Source: Tetrapyrgos nigripes (lineage: Eukaryota > Basidiomycota > Agaricomycetes > Agaricales > Campanellaceae). Taken from it: a stretch of DNA of 64,000 nt. Positions 33,628-44,859 of this stretch are shown here, piece by piece; within the stretch, counting starts at the first letter, position 1, and each line of letters opens with the position of its first letter. A program made the position numbers and the translations under genes. Where the stretch lies: the NCBI GenBank assembly GCA_013368315.1, contig JAACJM010000033.1:434001-498000 (forward strand). The letters run 5' to 3'. A model generated the notes under the pieces. That model was not told where the DNA came from and searched no databases. It worked only from the letters and a program-made list of their open reading frames with translations.

Positions 33628-36600
33628 TCAGCCATTCATTATTCCTTCTATTTCCAGTTGCAATCTGTAACGGGCAGCGATACCTTCGGGTGTTGGACCT
33701 CCAATGAGCTTGTCATTACCCAACCCAGTTGTTATACCCTCATATATGAGCGCAAGCAGTTTCACGAATTGGATGCCCCAGATTAACTTGGCATCCTTGC
33801 CTACAACGTCAAGAGCAACTACACAAGTTGTTAGCATGTTTGATTACCACAGGAAACTTGTCTAGACTCACCATACAGCACTTCAACACCAGTAACTGAC
33901 TCTAAGAGACGTCTTTCCCCCATAAGTCGCGCAAACCAAGTCCAACACCTCGGAAGCTGCCACATCCTTTGCAAAGGCCACTGTGGTTTGATGACCAGAA
34001 TGGCAAAGTACAACCTCATCACTCCCATCACACGCTCCATATATATTACTTCACTCTCTCTCTCCCTTCGGCCGCTGACCTTCCATTTTTCAGCGTCATC
34101 AGTCCAAGGTCGGTCATCCCAATCTTTTTCTGGAACTTCGATGGGTATTGCCCAGCCACCTATCCTCTGATTCATCTTGGCAAAGAAGATCTCTGGAAGG
34201 CCTTGCAGAGTGTCAAGACAGTTGAAAGCAACTTGGGCCAGCGGGATGACAGACTTCTTTTGTGCGGTGACCTCTATCTCGGCTTGGAGTAAGAAGGCCT
34301 TAGCTAATGAGGAAAGGAGAGCGATGTAGACTTCCGGAGGACGAGGGTAAGGTGGAAGAAGGATTTCGACTAGTTCTGAAGACTGGAGAATATCTCGATA
34401 AAGAGGCAGGACAGAAAACAGAGCGATACATACCACGCGGTTTATTGTCGCAACGTCGTTGGTTACTTGCCCAACCTTGAGGGTAATCTGTCTGCGAGCA
34501 GGATTCCACATAGACTTTAACTCTTGTCTAGCTTTCACAAACTTGGTGCCTTGCAGTTTCATGATCTGCAATAAAGGAGGTCAGAAAGATCGACAAAAAG
34601 ACAGCTCAGATGACATTACATGAAGAATCTTCATTGCCTCTGCCCAGTCTTCTTCAGCAGTCGTTAGTCCAATCTCTTGCCTCTGGCTTGCCTCGGCTGC
34701 CATCTCCCACCGAACATCAACGGTGCAGACGAAGTGACCTCCGGTGTTGATGTCCTAGATGGGTTAGAGAGAACATGAGAACAAGAATTACAAGATAAAT
34801 GCTTCGAGACACTCACCCCAATAAACGCCTTTGCAATATATCCATCATCCAAGATGACACTAACACGACCGGGGAATAGACAGTAGTTGCACTAAAAAGA
34901 AAAAAACACACATCAGTCATCTGCATGAAGAAATAAAGAAAACCAGACAGTCATCAATCCACTCACCTGCAAAAATACCCTCGCATCAAGCTTTGGCACG
35001 AAACCATGCTCAATGACCACATCCTCTTTCTTATCCTTCTTCTCTCCATCCTGACTGTGACTCTGAATCTGCCTACCATCACTCCCAAACACCAACACTG
35101 CAATAGACACTCGATGCCCCACCCCATCGCTCGGAATCGTCACTTTCCCCTCAATAGCATAGGTAACCGCTAAAGGAGTCTCTACCACTGTCGTCTGCAT
35201 CTGCATCTGCGTTTGTTGATCTCCATTTTCAGCTTCTGACCCCTCATTTGTGTCTGATGAGACTTGTGCAGTGCTGGAAGCGGTGAGTAAAGGAATGTCA
35301 AGCTGAGGGAGGTTTACTTGTACGAATCCTTCGTCGTCTGTGGCCGGTTGAGAGGTGTTTCTAGCTCCAGAACCAAGTAAACCACCATCAGTGGAACCAA
35401 ATGATCGTCCTGGTACACCACCAAAGGACTGCGACTGGGGGTTATAGTTATGTCCAAAAGCTACGGTGTCCTGTGGCTGTTGCTGCTGTCGAGCGTTATT
35501 GTTGCTCGATGCGTTCCCAACCAAAGTATCACTGGAGGATACCACGGGGGCGTTGAGAGACTGTTCTGGGAGATTGATGGCATGCGTTGTAGTTGAAGCC
35601 CCTGGCCGCCATGCATTCTGAAGCTGTTGTGTATTCATAGCGCCGATTGCACCAAAACTTCTTCCTACATTTGCAAGGCTGGGACTAACACCTCGATCGA
35701 AGGGGGAAATTGTCCCAGCAGGTGCAAGTCGAATGTGGACGCCTTTGAGGGAAGGCATTTTTTCAGTGACTGCTTGTACTGGTTGTCCGAATACGGAACG
35801 AGAGGCTGAGGCGGAAGAGGAGATGGTACTTAATGTGAGTGAAGCATTGGACCAGTTTTCCCCAGTGGATTGAGTGATGTAGGCGTGGTAGTGAAGAGTG
35901 ACTTTGGGGTTGGGATTGCCCGTGGATGGAGAAGTAGTAGTGTGTAGCTCGTAAGTAGGCTCCCAGCTCGAGGATGAGACGACTGAGGAGATGAAAAATG
36001 TTGACTCGTCAGATATGTAAAAAACAAAAGATGGCACGTATGACTTGACTTACTGTATGTGATTTTTACCTCAACCGTTCCCAGCCCTTGCCCATCCTGT
36101 CCGTCTTGACCAAATGTCTGGTCACCCAACACAATGTCAACCCTCGCATTCCGCTTGCCTTTCCTCTTTTCAACCCTTTCTTTCTGCTGTGCTATCCTCC
36201 TCTCAACTTCAATGATACGTTCACCAATCTCCGCTAGGGTTGCAACATTTTTGCGCCTGTGATCCACGAATTCGTCTAAGAAAGCGGAAATGGAGAAGCT
36301 GCTGTCACCAGTAGTGGACTGAGTAGGAGGTACATGCTGTGCTGTCAGACTCTTCGAGTACTGAGCGAGCAATTCGCTTTCAAACCTTCTGAATTTCTTT
36401 TCTGAATGAAGAGCCGAGAGATGGACTTGCAGAATTCGGAGTGCTTCCTCTGGATCGGCTGAGTCTTGGATCTCAGGTAACGAGCCAGTCGACACGTCGA
36501 TTTTGTGAGAGATCGAGGTCCTGGAGGAAGTGAACGCGTTGGATGAGATAGTACAAAAGACATCAATGAGACGAAGTTCTTGCGTGCCCCTCTTGCCAGA

Positions 36601-36819
36601 GACGCGGACTGAGTCGGTGTCTATCGCATTTGGGAGACCGAGGATTTTTATCTTGTTTTGACCAGTCGACCTGATGCACTAGCAATGGGCATGAACGAGA
36701 AATATCACCTTCAAATCGACTTCAAAAGTCCTGACAACTTCGGCTCTGGAAGTTTTGAAGACAGTGACAGATTTGACTGGGTAGTCTGGAGCGTAGAGCT
36801 GGATAGTACTCGAATACAT
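33628..36819 (-). CDS. Chimeric DUF4139-GLE1 reading frame
   Basis: Exons read on the minus strand: 36819-36709, 36670-36054, 35982-34967, 34891-34817, 34754-34620, 34565-34434, 34382-33872 and 33818-33628. The first four resemble DUF4140/DUF4139 proteins: YPVKSVTVFKTSRAEVVRTF, then WEPTYELH, TLHYHAYITQSTGENW and VSVILDDGYIAKAF. Within the fifth exon the sequence passes without a break into GLE1 (TAEEDW, then RRQITLKVGQVTND). The GLE1 part continues through LLSSLAKAFLLQAE, IGGWAIPIEVPEKDWDD and ESEVIYMERVMGVMRLYFAI to the family C terminus (KLIGGPTPEG...EIEGIMNG). GLE1 activates the helicase Dbp5 at nuclear pores in mRNA export. All joins from the second exon on are in phase. The first join is not (a 38-bp gap, off by one), so the start is uncertain or the gene is broken. 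The C-terminal part of DUF4139 and the N-terminal coiled coil of GLE1 are missing. Confidence 0.7.
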
Positions 36820-37489
36820 CAAGTCCAGGGACTGTTTCTATGCCAAAAGCTGAGCTAGAAGTTGGAACTGGCAATTTATGCGTCAACTTGGTAGAAACTG
36901 GATGATTAGACGTGACTCACCGTTCAAGATGGTAGTGGGACGAAAGGAAGAGCAGGACTGGGCGGCCAACAGCACATCGTTGATCTTTTATATTGTATAA
37001 AAGATTGATATTATGGGAAACGGACCGCAATTGGACCCCAATCATCTGCACCCGTGGGCTGTGGCTGTGTTTCTCTAAGTCAGTTTCATGCGCTACAACG
37101 TCATAGTTTCAAAACCAGGCTTTGTCCAGAATCCTCACAGAGTCACTGACTACCAACAGACTACTCTTTGACTACTCCTCGAATACCTTGATTATGACGT
37201 GCATGGAAAGGTTCAGTCGTACAACTGCTTCTGTGGCTTCATCTGACCTACAAAGAGCGGGAGCGGACTGTTATATGAACATTTTAGGGTGTCTTGACAT
37301 CGGCATCATAGGTTCCGATACCTTACACTTCACAATCGGGGTTCTTCAACAATCGTGCTCAATTCTTCGGAAGTAGCGAACAAGCTACTGGAGAAGCGAG
37401 GAAAGATATAGTCTAGTAGGTGCACCCACTGACTTACTTGGTCTTCTATTCAATGGAACTGATGCTTCAGCGACCTAGATGTCTTTCCA
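36820..37489. other. Intergenic between the chimera and a WD40 remnant
   Basis: AT-rich TATACAATATAAAAG at about 36980-37005 could be a promoter for the minus-strand chimera. A small upstream exon may exist near 36930-36960 (GTGAGT donor), but I could not assign it. Confidence 0.35.
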
Positions 37490-38980
37490 ATCTCTCATTC
37501 TACCCATTCCATCCCAATATCTTTGTGTCAATCCTCGTCATATTTGGGCTCTTCTACTTCGACATCGTCGGCCTGGTCGAGGTCTTTGGAGTCAGGGTAC
37601 GAGTTGAGAGCAGAGTTGGCGTAGACCCAAGGGTAACCCCCTCAGCCATCAGATATCAACTCCCCCCTGCCCATCATGGCCCCACCAGTCAGAGTGTAGT
37701 GGGTATTAGAGTTGGGGTTGGTGTAGGTATGATTAGGTGAAGGAGACGAAAGACCCCCCACAACCTAACTCCCCATCGTTACCCGAGGTCCGAGTAACGT
37801 CGGCATCGGTTCGTACATCTCCTCCTCTGTCTCATACTCCCCTTCTTCCCCATCATGATGAGAAGGCTTGTACGCAGTATGAATCGGAAACATCTCCCCC
37901 AACCCCGACCCCTCTATAAACTGTAACCCAATCACGGAGGCGGCGTCGTTGATTGGTGTGTCGGCGTGAAGGGAATTTGAGGATGAGCAAGAGTGGTATA
38001 ACGAAGGATGATGGGAGTGGGTAGAGGATGGTGGGCGTATATCATAAACGATAACCTGTCCGTTGGAGAATGCTGTTGCAGGTGACGGAAGAGGTCAACG
38101 TGTTCTTCTTTTCTCAACGTAGAACTCTCACTCGTTTTTCTCGAAATCAATTGGATATAGACGATTAGAGGGATATGTTGATGGAGGTGAAGCAGAGGAA
38201 GGATTCCCCTACGCACGTTCTGTCACCACCCACAGAAAAGAGTCAGTATCCAATACCCTCATTCTCCCGACGAAACCAAAATTGAAACCAAAAGTTATTG
38301 ACGAAGAAATAGAAGGAAAGAAACTCGAAAAATGTCGCTTACCCCGTTAGTACAGTCCAAACCCAGACCTCCGTATCCAAACTCCTCGGCTTCCAGAGTC
38401 CGCAATCACCATCCCCTTCCCCCTTCCCTCTTCCATCACCTTCTCCATTATTACTCATAGAACCGGTATTACCCGTATGCCCTGGAAAATGAGGACGTAG
38501 GCCCGATCCGGAAGTGTACACGCAGAGCCCGCACTCAACATCGCAAAGGCCCAGCATTTCATCATATCTTCCAGACAATAAGAGCGCATGGGGGTCCCGA
38601 ATGAGAGAGGTGTCAGTTGGGGAGGAACAGAGGCCTCGGAGACTTGGATTGTGTGACTTTGAGTGGGACGATGAAGGGTAGAATACGAGGAATGGGGATG
38701 ATGGAGGGAGGTGCAGACGTTAGAGGATCCTAAACGGGTATTCGAGGCTCAAACTCTTCGATGTGTCGGTGGGGTATCCGGTCCCTTGCCATTACCATTC
38801 TCCTCCTCATCCCCTTCCTTCTTTCTGCTTCCCTTTTCCATCCGAATCCGAGTCTACACGTCCGTCTAGACCTCAGGCAAATCTTTAACCGTCTCTTCAC
38901 AGACCACCATACGCCTAACGCTCAGCGTTTCTCTTCACTGAAGAGTCGGAGTCCTCAAAACCGCAGATATTGGTGAAGTC
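37490..38980 (-). pseudogene. Decayed WD40 (F-box type) paralogue fragment
   Basis: The minus strand is collinear with the F-box/WD40 pseudogene at 55.05-57.75 kb. Near 37555-37640 both share the AAGACCTCGACCAGGC block and neighbouring bases. Near 38340-38580 a WD40 segment (SGRYDEMLGLCDVECGLCVYT) corresponds to SGRCDKMLRLWDVETGACLYTF in the other copy. The frame is interrupted by stops and indels. The F-box end is not seen, so this is a truncated duplicate. Confidence 0.7.
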
Positions 38981-39168
38981 GTCAAGGGGCAAAAGTAAGA
39001 AAGATGGAGAGGATGGTGGAGTGGTCGTAGTCATGTCTGTTGTTACTGTCCGACTCCTAGTGTAATGCCGACTCGGCAAAATAGGTCACGGGAAGCAAAA
39101 AAGCCCCTATTCGCCAAAACGCACCATCCAAGGACACCCTTGAGAAAGCTCCGTGCAGAATCCCCTGA

Positions 39169-40795
39169 CAGTGTTTCCCAGTCAAAACCGGACATGCGCT
39201 GGGCTGCGCAGAGTAGTGTTGCCGGAAGCCAAGGTCAAGGCGACCTGAAGTTCCCGAACGGATCGGCCTTGAGTTGCCTCAAGGCGGCTTTTGCTTAAGG
39301 CTCCTCAAGGATGACAACCGGAAAAAGAAAGAGGCTCTGTCACACTATTAGGTGAAGCGGTAGACTGTAGTATGTACATAGCTCAGTAAAAGCAGACTTC
39401 TTTGTAACCCCAAATCCTCCATGGCCCAACCCGTAAACTCAGATGACTCTGTGACTGAGACCGGCTCCAGTCCTGACCGGCAAAGACCACTCCTATCGAT
39501 TCCAACACAAAGACGTCGTCCTCACTGATTGACGTCCAGAGTCTGACTCGGAGACGGAAACTGACTCAAACTGTGCCACTCCGGCCAGGAGAGAGAGAGA
39601 ACATGTTGAAGCATACATCTAGTAATTCGGAGCTGGGGAGAGTGATTGTCAGTCTGTCTGGAATGGGAATCAGTCCCTTCAAGGCCTTGGGCAGTGCCAA
39701 TCGTCGGCATCCAAACCGGGACCTTAAGGCACCTCAAGGTGCGAGCTACCTTGGCTTCCGGCAACACTAGCGCAGAGCTGCGAATTTTGGCTAAATTACC
39801 CAACCTGGAAGTGAGTGACGTCATGCTATTTATGTCACTTCACAAGTTCTTTCCAACGTCGATGGTTTGGACTCTTCCCCAAAAACCATCCGACGTCACA
39901 CAACGTGACAGCTGCCCCACAATAACGACAAAAGTTTCCCCCCTTCCTTGCTTTCCTCCCACCACCATCTCCTCCAGTCCCTTCCGCCCCTCCTCGTCAT
40001 CCTCCCTCCCTCCATTCCTTCTCTCCTTCTTACGCCTCCAGTCCAACTACCGAACGAGACACATGGCAAGGCGGGTCTCTTTTCCCATTCGCGCGTGACG
40101 CGACGCGTCCCTTTTTCACAACAGATGGACTGACGATGGGGAAGGGGGATGCTCTCAGGGTGGCTCGAGGTATGTTTCGCTGGAAAAGTCGCAGGTCGTG
40201 CATAGGTGAGTCACCCTCTTATCGGAACTTTTCCCAGTCGTTGACCAGCTCGAATTGCAATATTATCCAGGGAAAACCGACGGAGTGTTTTCATTTCATG
40301 CGCATGTATTCATGTCTTCCTCGTAGATAAGGTAAGCCAGTACCGTTTTATTCCCTTCAGCGTGAATGGATGTTAACTTACAGAATCTCCGCAGCGTCGG
40401 TAGGAGGTGGTTCGCATTCGGATGGCTTTGTGCGGAGAGACTGTGGATATAAGAGTGCACTAGGTGGTCGTGGTATGTAGTTAGTCTTAGATCTAGGTGG
40501 GTGTATTGTACGTAGTAGATCTCGAATAATACAATTTCATTTATTGTTGGATTTCCGAATACTAGGAACGGTACAAAAGGGATACTATATCGATACTAAG
40601 CTGCTAAAACGCCAACCAGCGCAAAACCCCTCCAAAATGCGCATACCGGCGCATAGGCACGCAGACGTACGCAGTTGGGTGCAGTTCTGCCCGATTTAAC
40701 AAAGGGCCAACAAAGGGGGCAGATTTTCGCAGATTTGACGCAAAATTCGCAGCTGTGCGCAGACCTACCCATGTCCGGTTTTGACTGGGAATCAT
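39169..40795. mobile_element. Outer hAT-like element with long inverted ends
   Basis: The left end CAGTGTTTCCCAGTCAAAAC and the reverse complement of the right end (GATGATTCCCAGTCAAAACC) share CCCAGTCAAAACCGGACATG. If the nested MITE is removed the similarity extends about 70 bp (both reach GCTGCGAATTTTG). The outermost bases of the right end have diverged and no target duplication remains. The interior has no transposase. The 'CAGTGTT' start is typical of hAT elements. Confidence 0.6.
39214..39769. mobile_element. hAT-type MITE, 556 bp, with perfect TSD
   Basis: Ends TAGTGTTGCCGGAAGCCAAG and CTTGGCTTCCGGCAACACTA are perfect 20-bp inverted repeats. They are flanked by a perfect 8-bp duplication GCGCAGAG (39206-39213 and 39770-39777). 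It lies inside the left terminal repeat of the outer element. No coding capacity. The interior has short CTTGAGG/CCTCAAGG units. Confidence 0.9.
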
Positions 40796-41936
40796 CATCT
40801 TTCTAAAATCCGTGTTGTGTGCAACCGCTCTGTACTACTCGCCTTCTACTATTGACTGTACCCACAAGGCTCAAGCTCGCCGCCCTAAGTCCGAGTATCC
40901 TGCAAACTCCCAAGGTTCTGGCTCACGCCGGTCACCGGTGTATGTCAGCAAGATTTTGGATAGTACGCTTGCGATAAGTATAGGATTAGAAGACTACTCT
41001 TTTCCACAAAACGGTCCTATATGGAATAGGTCGGCGACTGCAAAAACCCTTGCAAATATTCTAGATTTATCAACGCCCAATATGCCCAATAAAAATGCAC
41101 TCACCCTGGCCGTGGTTCTTAAACATTCTTGGTAACTGTTACGTGGCCTAACGCACCCACTCCGGAAATCAAGCAAGCAATCGAAGATGGATGATGAAGG
41201 CGGTGATAATAACGAGTGACGAGCGCTCAATGGATGCTGTTCGGTACTGACTTCCGAGCCGGGAGACGATTTCAGCAAGCCACACAGCAAACCGTGGGTT
41301 TGTAGCGAGTCCCTTATATTAAAAGGGCTTCGTAAAAAGAAGGCACACGTACGAAAGACCCGTATTCGCCGAGGTAACATCGTATAACTGGAAACCCAAT
41401 AGAAAACGGGTTATCCTTTCCGGCTTGTGTTCTCACCACTTGGGATCTCCTGCCCGTGTTCCTAACCGTTCTTGGCAATTGTCAGGTAAATTTCTCCTCA
41501 ACGCTGCGCCCCATACAAATTTCCAAATTTCCGTGTCTTTGTGCGGAAGAAACTGGAAAGAAGCGTTTCGTCAGCAAAAACTGGTCGTGTAAAGAGGTTC
41601 CAAGTTGGCCACGACGCCAATGGGCTTCAGGGTTTTCTGTCCAACCAGAAAACGTCAAGGGCGTCGTCAGCGCAGTTGGTACTTTTAAGGGTGGAAATTT
41701 TCGGCAATTCACCCAAAGCCTCATTGCTTCTCAAACGCCATTTGGACGAAATATCGAGTTGAGCATGGGTGGGAACTTCAGGTTCCCACAGGAACGTAGA
41801 TTCTTTCACTTCAAGTTCCCACAGGAACCTGTGTAGATTCTTCGCCCCGCTCAGAAGCTTGCAAATAGATAGATAGTAGATAGTCAATATCTCGATTTGG
41901 AACATAATCTTCATGAGGCCGTGGTCTCTTGCTCAT
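40796..41936. other. Intergenic, no gene recognised
   Basis: Near 41775-41840 a short direct repeat (GTTCCCACAGGAAC followed by GTAGATTC) occurs twice. Open frames overlap on both strands without domain content. Confidence 0.4.
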
Positions 41937-42132
41937 CTCTTTTATAGCGTTAACAGATGATGGATCCATAAAATGCCCTCCCTCTCGAGAACTTGTGAAA
42001 GTCTTCCAAGACTAGCATGCCCAATGATACCCAGGCTCGCACTTCCACTTCTAGCCATGATACTCAGCCTCGCTTTCTCTCTCGCTCGAAGTTTATCATA
42101 CTTCGCCCCTGGCTAAAGCTTAAAATCTCTAT
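41937..42132 (+). repeat. DR1 copy 3 (left part)
   Basis: Matches the promoter-like and first-exon part of DR1 (ATGCCCAATGATACCCAGG, CGCTTTCTCTCTCG). It is cut at 42132 by the Plavaka transposon and continues at 48330. Confidence 0.75.
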
Positions 42133-42161
42133 CACTGTGCCGATAGCATAGCATTTTTTTT
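42133..42161 (+). repeat. Left terminal inverted repeat of Plavaka
   Basis: CACTGTGCCGATAGCATAGC and following T-rich bases; pairs with 48301-48329. Confidence 0.9.
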
Positions 42162-42504
42162 CACGCTATGCAATCAAGCTGTAGTAGACTACTTTCTACT
42201 CTACGATAGCTTACTCATAGGTTATGTATCATTCTAAATGTTAGGTTACAATCTACACTATATGAGACGCACATCAGCCTATGGCCAATTTCAAGAATCA
42301 CTGCGCAATAGACTGTTATTCAGTCAATGGCAGCTTAATTTTTCATTCAACGATAGCCTTTATATGAGTAGTCTGGTGGCTATTTTCAAGCCTATAAGAG
42401 AATGGCTGATTCGAATGTTACGCTCGCTGTCCGTTGGGAGACGATTAATTAGGAGACATGGTAATTAGTATACTAAGAGCGATAAGTAAAAACGTTACGC
42501 TATT

Positions 42505-43153
42505 TACGAGGCCTTTAGGCTGAGTTAACTTAGGCGACCTTTGCAATTCAATCGCAACTTTTCCACGCCTGCAATTTCTATTGGCCAGTCTATGATGCCG
42601 ACAACCGAATGATCCAAGAATGATCGGTCTAGACTCACGACGCATCGGCTTTTCGATCCGACTCAAGCTGTCGTCAACCATGAACAAACAATGACATAAC
42701 CCAAGTCCCGTCGGATTTTCCTAAGTCCTTTCGCCTTCACCCCGCGATATGTATGTATTTATGTAGCCAATACACAAGCATACAAGTACGCGCCGTCCGT
42801 CAATTGGTCAGCCCTGTTTTTGCAATCATGATCAGCTACAACGCGGTTCAAGAATATAGCGAGGTTTTAGTGTGTAGGCCATCAGAAAACGCCACGATTT
42901 AATTAACTCGGTTGCCCGGCTTGACAGCAGCTAAACGGCAACGTGCCCTGCCTTTATTCGGTTGTACAAGCCGAGCAATATAAACACTGGGGTTCTAAGT
43001 ACGAATAGGCATTGATTGCATGATTACTTATCTTGTTCTTACAGTGAATCTCTACTGAATGACCACAGTATGATATTCCTAATATGGCTAACGCTGCAAC
43101 CCTACTATGGGCCTCGTAACTTGCCATGCGAAGCAGTGGCATCTTTCCCCAGT
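42505..43153 (+). mobile_element. Helentron-like non-autonomous element, copy C
   Basis: 649 bp within the Plavaka element, in element orientation. It starts TACGAGGCCTTTAGGCTGAG and ends with GGCCTCGTAACTT, a hairpin (GCCATGCGAAGCAGTGGC) and the tail ATCTTTCCCCAGT. The ends match copies A and B while much of the interior differs. No coding capacity. Confidence 0.7.
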
Positions 43154-43197
43154 ACTAGAACGCCGTTGACGTGGGAGCGGCTGTCAAAACAACGTGC

Positions 43198-44719
43198 TCA
43201 ACAACTCTCATCCTCCGACTGCGACCATTCCTTCTGTTCGTCCTCGTCAGCACGCTGCTTTCCCTTTCTGCTGGCAGAGTTCTCCTCCTCCTCCTCCTCC
43301 TCCTCCTCTGCTTCCCCATCCTCTTCATCGTCATCATTAGAGTCATGGCCAGATGACTCTGCATCACGTCTCAGGCGTTTTCGTGATTGGCTGGTAGATG
43401 AAGATTTGCGTTTGCGGGTACTGGTAGGATTGGTGGCGGTGGATTTTTGTTGGCTCGAGCGGTTGCGTTTGGCAGCATTTGCCTTCAAATAAGTGTATTT
43501 TGCGGGTGGGGTTGCAGTGCCAGTGTTGTACCGCTTTGCACGCTGGTTACTGAGAAATTGTTTGACGATGGCGATCGTGGCCCAGTCCCCGATAAAACGG
43601 TTGAGAATAGGGTGCCGTTTACGCATCTGGAGCTTTGTGAGTATTTTTAGCTGATTGCGACTTCACAGTTACTCACTGCGTCTTGGTACGTTGCTCTGTC
43701 GGCCACAGGCTGTTCGTTCCATGGTGTCATGATATCCATCCCACTTTTGTAGAAGAGTTGATGAGCACTGCTCTAGATGGAAATGTCAGTGAAATAAACC
43801 AGTGAGTAGCAATTACTCACAACTATTGCGTTATATCTCACTTTCTCTCCATCTAATCCCATTTCCTTGCAGATATTCCAGCTTGAACCCAAAGGTCGTG
43901 GAATTTCCTGCTGGGTAGCCTGGTTTTCACCAAGTTTCCGTTGCAACTCGGCGTTTGTTGCTTTTGTTTGAGCGAGTTCGGCTGGTCCAGGTAATAGGGT
44001 CAACACGGTTCCTACAAGGTACGGTATGACTTACCTCTTAGCTTAGTAACCAACTCATCTTCCCCAGGCTGCCCTGCTCCATCAGGACTCTCACTGCTGT
44101 TATCCTTTTGACCATGATTACTGTCTTCGTGTCTGGTTTTGGATTGAGGGGAAGTTGACATCTCTTCTTCATGAATATTGTGTTCGGAGGTTGGTGCTGC
44201 ACCTCTTCGAGAGTCAGCGGCAGTTTGAGAGGCTTGTCCCGCTGAAGTGGTTTGTTTAGTCGTTGGACGTGGTGCCAGTGGTGGTGTCAGTTGGGGACGG
44301 GGGCTGTCGGCTTCCTGTACCTCATCATCGTTGTTATTGTCCTTTTGTTGACGACGGGAACGGTTCTCTGAGTTCTTGGCTTTCTTGAGGGCTTCTGTTG
44401 AAGGGATAGGACTTCGGTAAGTGTTTCCTAAGTATTTCAAAATTTACCGGTACTCACTTTCCATTTCCTGGTTTTTTTTCAGCAGTTCTTCGTATGTCAG
44501 CTGTTCAGCGTTGGCATTGACCCCTACTGCCAGAGGGCTCCGATCGTTTTCATTTGTTGTCCTGCGACTGGAGGATCCGTTGACGCCCTTTTTTATTCCT
44601 GTTGAGCTGCTCGTTGGGTTATGTTTGCTAGGCGTGGTAGTGCCTACATGAGACGTTATTGGAGTTTTTGGAGGAACAGAAGACATGGTAGTTTGAGTAT
44701 TTCTGGTGGCTGCCGCCAT
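43198..44719 (-). CDS. Plavaka accessory protein, 458 aa
   Basis: Five exons: 44719-44458, 44427-44035, 44011-43821, 43772-43677 and 43632-43198. All introns are GT/AG and all phases agree. The N-terminal third is Ser/Thr/Pro-rich. Two short coiled-coil-like segments follow (LTYEELLKKNQEME; LAQTKATNAELQRKLGE). A globular stretch comes next (GSSWNICKEMGLDGEKVRYN... RHPILNRFIGDWATIAIVKQ). The C terminus has basic nuclear-localisation-like runs (RKRKSS, RKRLRR) and a run of nine glutamates encoded by GAG/GAA repeats. It is divergent to the transposase, 140 bp away, inside the same element. It may be a DNA-binding or regulatory partner of the transposase. I recognise no named domain; the role is inferred from position. 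Confidence 0.8.
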
Positions 44720-44859
44720 GGTGGTGAGGGTAATGACAACGGAACGACGTTGGGAGCGTTGGCAACAAAAATTTTTGGTAGTCCAGTCATGTGATTACAT
44801 TTATTTTCTTCCAAGTCCTTCGCCTGCGTCCTCCTCTTGTACACATCCTTCATTTCGAC
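44720..44859. promoter_or_regulatory. Divergent promoter region of the Plavaka genes
   Basis: 140 bp between the two start codons (44719 minus, 44860 plus) must hold both promoters. No clear TATA box; an AT-rich ACATTTATTTTCTTCC lies near 44795-44810. Confidence 0.5.

Noticed and set aside
33306..33707. 133-codon plus open frame
   Set aside because: It overlaps the end of the GLE1-like exon on the other strand and has no domain or intron support.
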